Assembly (NCBI GenBank): GCA_958496175.1 | Contig: OY292278.1 | Location: 22,506,001-22,570,000, forward strand | Reading direction: 5' to 3' | DNA length: 64,000 nt | Source: Sisyra terminalis | Lineage: Eukaryota > Arthropoda > Insecta > Neuroptera > Sisyridae | Shown here: piece after piece, positions 35,390 to 45,627 of the stretch | Position numbering within the stretch: position 1 is the first letter of the stretch | Layout of the letters: each line of letters begins with the position of its first letter | Made by a program: the position numbers and the translations under genes | The notes under the pieces: model-generated | The model's database searches: none | Told to the model about the DNA's origin: nothing | Seen by the model: the letters and a program-made list of their open reading frames with translations, nothing else

Positions 35390-36654
35390 TTTATTTTTAA
35401 AAGCGCACTTTTAATTTCTCTTTATTCCTTACAGCTTAGTTGATAACATTCAATCAATTAATAATTATTGTCACTTTAGTTTAAGCCAGAAATAGAATTT
35501 TAATTGATTACTTTGTAAATTCCAAACAGCTCTACACCTCCACAATCATACAAATTGCAATATAATATGTACAATGTGTATAATATGATTATGTGTACAA
35601 TAGGACCAAAACAAATATGTAAAAACAGATATCTCAAGATACAAATGGCTACACATTTGTGTCAAACTAGTTGCCTAACTCGACATTCAATAAAAATTGT
35701 TTAGACATTTCAAGAAGTCGCTCTTTCCTTTTGAAGATAATTTTCTGTACCTATGTTCAAAAGAATGCTTTTATTTAGTATTCTCGATATTTTTGTAAAA
35801 ATATGTTTATATTTAGTGGAAAAGGAAAGATGCAATTCCATTTCAAAGTTTCAACAAGGACGATTATCAATTGCAAAATTACGAAATAAGGGATAGTTTC
35901 TTTCTCTTAAATTGAGTAGATTATTTTTGACAGAGTTATCCTTTAGATAACTGAATAAAAAAGTTAATTTTAAAAGACTATAACATAGAAAAACGTGATC
36001 AAAAGAGGCTAAAATACACCTAAAGAAGCCTATTTTTTTCGGTGTTCGAGGGGTAGGTTTCTATATATTGATGTATTTTTTAAAATTTAGAAATAGATAC
36101 TCTGTTTTAAATGATGAATTATATTTATTTGAATTTTATAAAGAAGGAACATCATGATTTGAATATTTTTAATGAATTGAATAGTTAATATTCAGTAAAT
36201 AGTTTTATTCAATAAAATAATAAAAAAAATGTTTTATACCGCTGTCGCTTAGGCTGGAAGCGACATCTTACAGTGACATTTTCAACTATATACAAGTAAA
36301 GTTTATTTAGTAAAGTATTGACCTACATCCAGGACAGCAACCAAGGGTAATAACGAAAATAACTTTATAATGATTCTAAAAACTTTTTTATCTTCCTGTA
36401 CTAATAATTTGTACTACCACTCTTTTTTTTTATTCCGGATATTGTGGAGAAACCATATGAAGCGTACTATGGCACAGATTTTCGTATTTTTTTTGGTTTG
36501 GAGACCCTGAAACAGATGAAACATTTATAACTACTAAAGGACCCCATAATGCTTCATAGGCAAACTCGGTAAATCGGAAATCGGTAAATTGGTTAAGAAA
36601 CTTTAATTTAAAGGCTTAAGTTTCCGAAGTAAACAAGAAATTTTAATAAATAAA
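35390..36654. other. Gene-free stretch
   Basis: AT-rich without exons or recognisable repeats. Confidence 0.4.
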
Positions 36655-36730
36655 TAAAAAAGAAATAAAAGGCATTTTAATGTATTGTAATGATTTCAAA
36701 ATGCCTCTAAATGCCTTTTTTTAACAGGTT
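36655..36730. mobile_element. Truncated MITE, family M3
   Basis: Contains AGGCATTTTAATGTATTGTA then ATGATTTCAAAATGCCTCTA and ends AATGCCTTTTTTTAACAGG, matching the right half of the copies at 18637 and 52625. Confidence 0.55.
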
Positions 36731-37195
36731 TAGCGAAATATTAACTATAAATATTCATTAAAACAAGGTAGGTACTTTTTAGGAACCGTCATGATTGAAT
36801 CAATTCCACCTTAAGATAATTTTATAGCAAAGATATATTTTTGAGAAGGTATAGGTACCATTTTAGTTTTTTTTAGTATTGATTTAAAGAATAACGATAT
36901 TATAAAGATTTTATTTTTCAAGGATTCCTAACGTTTAGCTAATGACGAATTCAATTATTTATTCTGATGGATAGATTTGTTTTAATGATTATTTAACTAA
37001 CCACTATTTCAAAAATTATATCCTATATCTATTTTTCAACGTTTATTTATGTACACTTACTTTTGGTATGCATTAATACTTAATGACAGTACACCTAAAA
37101 ATCATTAAAACATATAGAACTAATATTTATCTACGCTAAGTAACTAATACTTTACAACGATTAACACGTAACGAATTGTTGCTCTCGACTTGTTG
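36731..37195. other. Gene-free stretch
   Basis: Nothing recognised. Confidence 0.4.
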
Positions 37196-37199
37196 CATT

Positions 37200-38110
37200 C
37201 AAGACAGTGGCGTAGGGTGGATTTACGCCGCCCGGGGACGACCGGAAATTTGCCGCCCTAATCGATGTTTTGTCCTTTAGTTTGCAAGTAGTTTTGAGCA
37301 TCATTAACTTCATGCTGTAGCGGTTGCCAAAGGCCTAAATAACAAAAAAACGAACATGATTCCATCGCAACTAATAAACTCCCTGCGTCCGTTCGTGTGT
37401 TCAAGCTTTCATCCGTTTCCGTCAAATTTTCTAGTGCAATTAGAGTTTCTTTAAAATGATCTCTAATGACATTTACAGCATTGTTTCTGGCACTCCAATG
37501 TGTGTCCTGAACCCTCTTCAAAATTTTTTCTATGGCTGAAAGAAGAATTGCCTACCGGTGCGTCGACAAAGAAAAAAGTACATAGTATTTAACTATTAAG
37601 GTCTTAAACGACTCTAGGGTTAATAAAATCCGTAATCGAGAAATATTGAAAATTTTGTCGACACGAGGATCGAACCTAAGTGTTTTGCAGCGGTCACCTA
37701 GACCACTTGGCCACCAGTAGGTCCAGCATTAGGATTGATATTCTTTAGCTTCTTTAGTACGACATTAAATGTGATATCTTCCACAGGTATTATACACCTG
37801 GTGACATCTAGCCATTGTAGCAGCATTATCGTAAGGTCCTCTGCAGTATCATGCTACTAATACTTTCCGCAGTTTTATTTTTCGTTTCAATGAAATCTAT
37901 AAAAGATTCCTCTACACGAATTTCTTGGTTTTCAATCATCACATATCGTACTTCATTGATCTTTATGGGAAATATCTGGGGTACTATCAAAAATCATGGA
38001 ATAATAGTTGGCTTTTTGGACACAAGCTATAATTTCTGGGCAAACTTTATTTTCTAAAATTTCCATGAACCGGATTAGAATTTCAGGTGACATATAGATA
38101 AGTAAGAAAA
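37200..38110 (-). pseudogene. Broken hAT-type (ZMYM1-like) transposase
   Basis: Minus-strand translation around 37258-37540 gives KRVQDTHWSARNNAVNVI and ESCSFFCYLGLWQPL, characteristic of ZMYM1-like/DUF4371 hAT transposases (the T-x-W-S-A-R motif). Beyond an inserted SINE, 37780-38110 continues toward the N-terminal side with RGPYDNAATMA (the CRGQGYDGAAxM block) and YYSMIFDSTPDIS-like sequence, in more than one frame with stops. The order of blocks fits a single transposase read on the minus strand. It is split by a SINE, frameshifts and missing ends, so it is dead. Confidence 0.65.
37586..37725 (-). repeat. tRNA-derived SINE inserted in the hAT relic
   Basis: The best box pair of the family: on the minus strand CTACTGGTGGCCAAGTGGTC (box A-like) and TTAGGTTCGATCCTCGTGTC (box B), then TTTTCAATATTTCTCGATTA and TTAACCCTAGAGTCG in the tail. 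It separates two parts of the transposase relic. Confidence 0.7.
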
Positions 38111-38591
38111 TTGTTCATGCCAATTTTTATTATTAACAAACGCTCTCTCAAATAAGATCGTACTTAACCAGCAGATTTTCGCGTGTTTTTAGTTTGAAAT
38201 TTCAAAATCAACTGTTGATTTTCTTCAAGTCCGTTACTTATATTGTGTAGGTAAAATTTCGAATTTTCTAATTTTTTACAAAAGAGATTACAGCACTTGC
38301 CACTCTACATAACCCACTGGGGCTATGTACACTTCCACCAAGCTACGTCAATGATTTAAATTTTGTGAAATTATCGTGGAATTTTTAAAATTCCATAGGG
38401 CTTAATAGAAGACTCAAAAATATTTTGGTTTCCGGCGACTATGGTGCTAATGATCTAATGATCTTTCTGCGTTTTCTAAGCCTCAAAAGACCTATTGTTA
38501 CAGTGTTAAAATTGCTTTAATCATTGATATGTATATGTGAATAGACTGTACATGTAGCGTCAAATAGAAATTTGAAAAATATAGTGTATGG

Positions 38592-39010
38592 AAATATAAA
38601 AGAAGGTATTCTAATCATGCAATGCATAATGGGTAATGCGTCAAGAGAGTCTAGAATATAAACCGTTGGTAAACTTGAACCGTTCGTATAAAAGTACAGT
38701 AAATCTCATTAATCCGGCACTTTGATAGATCGGTGCATTCAATAATTCGGCACCCTCCGCCCACGCTTCCCTCGCCCGACTATACCTGTGCGCTCTATGA
38801 AATGCTTTATTTTATTCATTACCTATGACTTTTTCACTATAATCCAGTAATCCGAACATTCCAATAATCCGGCACCCTCCAGTTTTTAATAGTGCTGGAT
38901 TAGTGAGATAACACTGTACATAGTTGTATTCTAGATCCACTTGTGGCGGTGTTCCAGTTTGACACATTTTCCATGATACATTGCAGGATTGGAATACCTT
39001 CTTTTATATT
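38592..39010. repeat. Family M4 element interrupted by a pogo-like MITE
   Basis: Left end AAAAGAAGGTATTCTAATCA then TGCAATGCAT, right end TGCAGGATTGGAATACCTTC then TTTTA: inverted copies. The M4 body is split by the element at 38697-38916, which shows that M4 is older than that insertion. Confidence 0.65.
38697..38916. mobile_element. pogo-like MITE nested in M4
   Basis: TA|CAGTAAATCTCATTAATCC then GGCAC at left, GTGCTGGATTAGTGAGATAA then CACTG|TA at right. Internal CCGGCACCCTCC occurs twice. 220 bp with a TA duplication, as expected for pogo/Tigger derivatives. Slightly more GC-rich than its surroundings. Confidence 0.75.
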
Positions 39011-39199
39011 ACTTTAATCTAGGGTAGCGAACGAAGCGCCGTCTACGTAGGTACAGTATTTATGGTAACTAAAAACCACAGTTGGCAATTAAGTGCCGCT
39101 GAGCGCTAACCTAAAGATTGCAAGAGTTATAGTATAGTCATAGAGTTATATTATATATAGGTCCCTCTTTTTGTTTTTTTTTTTTTTTTTTTATAATAT

Positions 39200-39330
39200 A
39201 CACAGGTGGCCTCATGCGCCTCGTGACATATCCAGAAGAAATTCGTACATATCTTCAGACTGATTTAAATTTCAAAATTCTTCGTATGACGTCATTTTTT
39301 TTTTTAATGGGGCAACCTGTGTAGTTTATA
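39200..39330. mobile_element. Small TIR element
   Basis: ACACAGGTGGCCTCATGCG at left and AATGGGGCAACCTGTGT at right are imperfect inverted ends. Between them is CAGACTGATTTAAATTTC. The reverse complement matches 51172-51363 (CACAGGTTGCCCCATT to ATGAGGCCACCTATG), which sits inside the mariner relic. Non-coding. Confidence 0.55.
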
Positions 39331-42300
39331 AACCTTGCCCTCTTTCAACGTTTCCAACACAGACGCTGTTGCATTTTGCTTAGTTCATTCCGAATTTGTC
39401 CCCACGTAGATGGCTCTTGCAGTTATTGCTAGTGTGATTTATTATTTAATGTACAGTGCGCTATCCATTAATACAAATCAGTGGCTTCAATTCTTTGAAA
39501 GAGATCAATACCGGCAGATTAGTGGGGAGGAGAATTCATGGCTTAAAGCTCTAAGGCGCTGAAATGGTTTCTCATTAATATATATCTTTACAGTAATTTC
39601 CAACATAATACTGACCCATTGGATCGCCAAATTTCGACATTCGGATCGGCGAATTAAGAAGAGGAATCATCAAAATCGTTTTTAATAGTTTGTTAGTATA
39701 TACCTTAAGTACACATATTTTCTGAGAATTTCATATGTTCTGTACTTCTTTCTTCATATAATCTCTTTGCTCGTTACCATAAACACTTGATATTCTATAC
39801 ATACTTCAAGAAAATGTTTTCAACTATCATTAAATTATCATCAAAAACTCTCTACTGACTGCATATTCTTTGAATTTGGTGTTGGAAAATCTTTCTGTGT
39901 ATTCCAATGGATTTTCCGTTACACATACCTCCTTCTTTGTGATTTATTTTTTTTGGATTTTAATTAAAACTTAGTAAAAATATTAACTCAAATCAGCTTA
40001 CAATATAATTATTATTATTTTTTTGTAAAATAGCAGCTTTTATTTCTTTGTGAATGGATTTAATTTCGGTTTGTATCATTTGAATCAATACTTGCACATC
40101 TTTTGTACAACATTGAATTTTTGATGTGATGCAATGCATGAAACGTTATAGCATCAAATATTTTGCATTGATATTTTTTGGTTTTGATATCCTTGTTACC
40201 CATTTTGTTTTCTCAAAAATAATAATTACATAGGTTTGAAAAAAAAATACATCAATGGTAAGCTTTATTTTTAACATTTTTTCACCTTAGTAAGAAAAAA
40301 TTATATAAATTTTATTAACAAAATGGAGAAATAAGTTATGAACCTTTTTTCCCCAAAATTCCTTCCCTACTTTATGAATGACTCCGTACAAAATTAAATT
40401 CCAGATTTTGTCACTTACTGTATATTCATTACTTAAACAGTTTTCCACACGAAAACTACTAAACAATTTTTGCAAATATTCACTAAATTAAACACGAACA
40501 TTAAGATAATAAAAACGAAATTGCTTTTGTAGTATTTACCCAATTATTTGCAGATTACAATTAATACGAACGGTAGCATGCTAATCCTATTGTTATTTTT
40601 TCAATTTAATTCCAAAGCTTTTTCAGTAGTAGGGCTTTGAATGGATGCTTATCAATTATGAGTCTCTTTAGAAAAAAAAAATTATTTCACATTTTTTTCT
40701 TTTGTATACGAGAGACAAAATTGTCCCTCCATGCAGCAATAATGAGTTGGTACAAACTGGCACAGCTTTGTAATCACAACTAATTAAGTAGCAGTGGAAA
40801 ATAGTCCTTAAATTTGTTACTCCTAATTTTCTATACACTCATTTCCTTCTAAGGAAAAACAATGCAAATCGTTACCCATTTGTTCGAAAGAAAAGTTTGG
40901 TTGTGCTATCTACCGGCAAATCAGCGGTGTATTGCTGTTTGCCTATAAACAAACCTAATCGGCCTAACCGTTGACAAACCTGATCTCTTTGTTTCAATGT
41001 TGATCATACATTCTCATTTGAAAATAAATAAGCAAACGTTTACAAATGAATACATAATTATAAATATGTCTACTGGAAAATATATTATTTCATCACTCTT
41101 TTTTTCGAGAATAGCATTGAGTATATATAATGTAGTAGGGAGATTTCAGTCGTATATGACACCGGAAAAAAAATTCGCGTGGAAGATTTTATTTTTTAAT
41201 TTAAATTTGTGTCAAAAAATTGCTTCTCAAATGTTTCAGCAGAATCCGTAATTGCTCCAGGTAAATCAACAATTATGATTCAATCATATTTTTGTTTTAA
41301 AAAAATTTAGTTGTGAAAAATAAATTTGGTTATAAAATGAAAAATATTTCCTTGTGATGAAATTTTTTTGCTCAAAAATGTCTTCCCTAAATGCTTTCCA
41401 AAATCTCTAATTGCTCCAGGAGGTTTCAATTTGTCCCGCCCGGAATATTATTTTATATTTCATTATGCGACAGCTAAGAAAAAATCCGTGCCTAAAACCA
41501 ATTTATTGATAAATATAGAAACCACTACTTCAATTAACTATTATAACCACAGTAATCAGAAAACATGTCAGTCAAAATGTGGAAATAAATTCAATAGAAT
41601 TCATCACCCAAAAGATAATCAAGGTGTTCTTCAATTCTTCAATCAAATAAACATGATGTTAAATAATTGTATAAATGTGTATATAAATCATATATTAATG
41701 TACACACGTAAGATTCGAAATCTTATTTCTATTTACATGACTTATTCATTTAAATGATAACATCTCACAATTAAATACAGTGTAGTATGATATAATAGGA
41801 GAGCTACATCAGGTCGGAAAACTTTTCCGATCGTGGGAACTGCTGGAAAATTATTTCGACAATGAGAAGTCGATCGGAATAATTCTGGTCCACATTCACT
41901 TGTCATTTATACACGATCCAAATACATAATAATCCATGAAACCCATGGAAATATTTGTATGCATATGAATAGTAATATTACTAATATTACAATGATTATT
42001 AATATAAAAATTACTGTGAATCATAATATAAATAATGCAAACCAAATAATATAAAAATACAAAAAAAAATAAATAAAATAAAATAAATGAAAATCATATA
42101 ATTTGCAAGGAATATAACTCCATAAGTAAACGTTTTTTTATGCCTTAGAGATTGGAACGAAATGATAAACTTTCATCATGTAGAGAATAGATTGCGTTTA
42201 CCACGTCCATATTATTAAATTTAGGTTCTCTGAGGCCTAATTACCGATTCTCAATTGCCTTGTGAGTACGTGTCTTTGGTACCAAGAATTAAGCCTGAAA

Positions 42301-42556
42301 TTTAGTTATAAGTATGATATTAATAAAGTAATATTTCCCGAAGTAATATTTATATTATTCATAAATATTACTTTACAACTTATAAAAAAAATCACTAAAA
42401 AAAACTAGCAATTATTGAATCAAGAAGTTTTCTCGTGGTTAGTGTTGAAATAAATCACGAGAGGTCGCTTTATCAGGTTGCCTGTCCTCTTACTCATAAT
42501 GATTCAAAAGTCGCCATTCGCCAACCATCCAAACGGACCTATCTTAATTAGACATG
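39331..42556. other. Gene-free intergenic stretch
   Basis: No supported exon. The longest open frame (41368-41757, +) has no recognisable domain and low-complexity composition. At 41812-41835 there is a hairpin, GGTCGGAAAACTTTTCCGATC, whose reverse complement recurs at 60094-60122. Confidence 0.4.
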
Positions 42557-43297
42557 ACCAAAGCTGTCAGAAAAAAGTTTCTTAGTTACTTTAAAGTATC
42601 TAAGATACTATATCTTAGTCCTTTTATTTTTTGCCAAAAAGCAACTTCTACCTTGGATATTTTTAAAAAGGGAGTAATTCTGGAAATTTAAAAACTATCT
42701 TAGGTATCGAAAAGTAACTTACAAACCGTGATACTGTGAAATGAGATGAAGAATTTTATTTTGTTTTGCTCTATAAGATTCAATTTTTGCTTCTTATATT
42801 ATTTTTTTATCGTTTTAAAGTGGATTGTGTGGGATTAGACAAACATATTTTTCTTTTTCCAAATCAAATAAAGATACGAAATAAGATATTTGATTACCTA
42901 ATCTCGCAGTATTTCGGTATCTTAATTAATTTTTGGTATCTAAGAAACTTTTTAAGTTACAAGATATACTTTTTTAAAAAGTATCTAAGCTAATTACTCT
43001 TTAGCAAAAACAGGAAGTAAAAATTGTATCGTAGATACTTTAAAGAAATTAAGTTACTTTAAAGTAACAATAATATTTTTTTTCTGATAGCTTTGTATAT
43101 TACAAAACTAAGTACATAATATACGAAATAACTAAAAAGTAACAGCTTAGGTATCGTAAAAGTATCTTAAGATAAATATTTAAGTTCCTTTTCTTAAGAG
43201 TAATTAGATAACCATGGTAACTTACCATAGTAACTAAAAAAATTGACTTATCTAGTGTTTAAATATTTTTTCGAAGTATCTTTCATAGCTCTGGTGA
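42557..43297. mobile_element. Possible long element with inverted ends and internal repeats
   Basis: CCAAAGCTGTCAGAAAAAAG at 42557 has inverted counterparts TTTTTTTTCTGATAGCTTTG near 43077-43096 and CATAGCTCTGG near 43286. The interior is full of related GTTACTTTAAAGTA and AGTATCTTAAGAT units on both strands. Boundaries are unclear; it may be two overlapping elements. Confidence 0.4.
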
Positions 43298-43338
43298 CGA
43301 CTTTGGAACACCTCAAAGATAAGATCTCACAGAAAAAA

Positions 43339-43565
43339 CGGCTCAAATGTACTTTAACACACCCACAATCTGGCAACGTTACATTTTCGACTTTGTTTTT
43401 AATTTAATTCGCGATATTTTTGTTAATTCAATTCTAATATGGTATAATTCTCTCTTTTGTGGCTAAATTTTCATTATGTACCGATTTAATCGTGAATTAA
43501 ATTAAAAACAAAGTCGAAAATGTAACGTTGCCAGATTGTGGGCGTGTTAAAGTACACTTGAGCCG
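43339..43565. mobile_element. Palindromic MITE, family M1 (best-preserved copy)
   Basis: CGGCTCAAATGTACTTTAAC then ACACCCACAATCTGGCAACG at left; CGTTGCCAGATTGTGGGCGT then GTTAAAGTACACTTGAGCCG at right. Nearly the entire 227 bp pairs with itself around a short TTTTGTGGCTAAATTTTC centre. Confidence 0.8.
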
Positions 43566-44447
43566 AAAAAATATATTGTTTTCCTTTATTTCCCACCATA
43601 TTGATAGGCAACTATAGAACCACACATATGAGGCTAGTTGTCTTAATATAAGCTTTTTCTGTTCATTTATTTTTTACTTCACATTTTCAGAACTACAGGA
43701 AAACTTCTTATAGGAGAATTCTTGAAGTAAAACAATTTTTGAAACAATGGTTGTAGACATGGAGCATTCACGGGTTTTTCTAGAGCATTTGAGAAGTAAT
43801 TTATCGGCATATAATGGTTTCAACTATTGGGAACCTCATTTTTATAGTAGCGTAAATAAAAGTAGTACATTTACATGTGCAATAATCATTAATCTCCAAC
43901 CGAAAGTTGTTTTTACAACTGAAACCGATACCAAATTTCGATTATCATTCAGTTTCGTCTGAAATTAAAATTGAAAGTAACTTTTTTTTTTCGCAGCTAA
44001 TTTATTTACGGTTTTTATTTAATTCCTAGCTGTTCCTATTAGCTCTAATATTTTTTTCAATAACTTTACCATTTAATAGTAAAAATGAATAGGAAAATAT
44101 ATAAAAACCGTAAATAAATGAGCTGCGAAAAAAAATTACTTTCAATTTTAATTTCAGACGAAACTGAATGATAATCGAAATTTGGTTTCGGTTTCGGCTG
44201 TAAAAACAACTTTCGGTTGGAGATTAATAATTATTGCACATTCGGTGATTAACCAGCAAAGTGAGAGGACGAGTATCAAATTGTTGATTGTTATTCATTT
44301 AAAACTCATCACAAATAAAAATTAAAAGTGTGCTGCAGAAATCTAAAAATCAAACTGCGACGTGCAAAAGTTAGCCAGTTCAACAGCTGTGTGCCTCGCC
44401 GGTCTCACCCGTGCGGGTGAGTACAAGTTTTCTTTACTTTAACAAAA

Positions 44448-45605
44448 ATGGAAAACGACACAGATCTCAACAGCGATTCAGAAATATTAGCTAAACACTG
44501 GACCCAGGCTAAATCTCGCAAGCGAGTTGTTGCTGTTCGAACAACAAACAATAAATTCGCCAAATTAACTACACAAAACCGATATCAAGTCCTCTCATCC
44601 AGCGAGGATGAAGAAAATGAAATGCCAGAGCAAAACCCAATAAAAATTCCCCCAATCTTTGTTCACGACGCTAACAATTACCAAAGGCTTGTCGATGATA
44701 TCACAAAATTACAAATCATAGATTTCACTGTCTCGCAAAAAAACAAAAGTGTTTTCAAAATAAACCTTACTAAAATCGACGACTTTCGCAACTTGACCAA
44801 ATTTTACGATACAAATAAAATAAATTACCACACATTCAAAAATCCGACCAACAATAACCTATCTGTCATCATCAGAAACGTTCCATACTCGTTGAAAGAA
44901 GAAGAAGTTATGGAAATACTAAAAAATAATAATTACCCGGTAATAAACGTAACCAGACTGCATAATAGAGACAAAAAACCAACTCCACTGTGCGCTGTGC
45001 TAATGCCTAAAACAGAAGAAGGACTCAAAATCTTTGAGCTAAAACATCTGGACAGAGCAGTGGTCTACGTCGAGGCCCGCCGAAAAAACCCAAATACTCC
45101 ACAATGCACCAATTGTCAGCGTTTCGGCCACACTAAAAATTATTGTCGCCTAAACGCCAGATGCGTCAAGTGCGATAAACATCACAAATTTACCGAATGT
45201 GATAAAAAGCCGGAAGAGCCGCCAAAATGTGTAAACTGCGGGGGTACGCACCCAGCAAACTATAGAGGATGCCCCTATTACAAAAACTCGTTCCGAAGCG
45301 CCCGATCAAATATAAACACCCAGTCCCCCAAAATCCAAACTCACAGGAATTCCGTTCCAAACATCAATCCCGCGTCTTACGCGTCCATGTTAAAAAATAA
45401 TTCTCCCTCTCAACATCACACCATAAATGCACCAAACAGCACAATACCCGAGCAAACTCAGCCAAACTCAACACATATACCATTCGAGACAAGCACCATT
45501 ATCCCCATGGTAGTAAACTTCATTCTCAACCTCATACGTCCTCACCTACCAGAAATTACAACAATGTTCATGTCCTTTCTATCCACCCATTCACCTAACA
45601 ACTAA
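44448..45605 (+). CDS. LINE ORF1 protein (gag-like, zinc-knuckle)
   Basis: 385 residues, intact. The N-terminal third is charged and low-complexity. A PRE_C2HC/RNA-binding-like domain follows at ~145-225 (SVIIRNVPYSLKEEEVMEIL). Three CCHC-type zinc knuckles lie at ~225-285 (CTNCQRFGHTKNYC, CVKCDKHHKFTEC, CVNCGGTHPANYRGC). The family role is to bind the element's RNA in a particle that returns to the nucleus. The tail is Pro/Asn/Ser-rich and ends in a hydrophobic stretch. ORF2 starts 22 nt after the stop, in another frame. Confidence 0.9.
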   Translation: MENDTDLNSDSEILAKHWTQAKSRKRVVAVRTTNNKFAKLTTQNRYQVLSSSEDEENEMPEQNPIKIPPIFVHDANNYQRLVDDITKLQIIDFTVSQKNKSVFKINLTKIDDFRNLTKFYDTNKINYHTFKNPTNNNLSVIIRNVPYSLKEEEVMEILKNNNYPVINVTRLHNRDKKPTPLCAVLMPKTEEGLKIFELKHLDRAVVYVEARRKNPNTPQCTNCQRFGHTKNYCRLNARCVKCDKHHKFTECDKKPEEPPKCVNCGGTHPANYRGCPYYKNSFRSARSNINTQSPKIQTHRNSVPNINPASYASMLKNNSPSQHHTINAPNSTIPEQTQPNSTHIPFETSTIIPMVVNFILNLIRPHLPEITTMFMSFLSTHSPNN

Positions 45606-45627
45606 ATCCAAACGCAAAAAAAAAATC

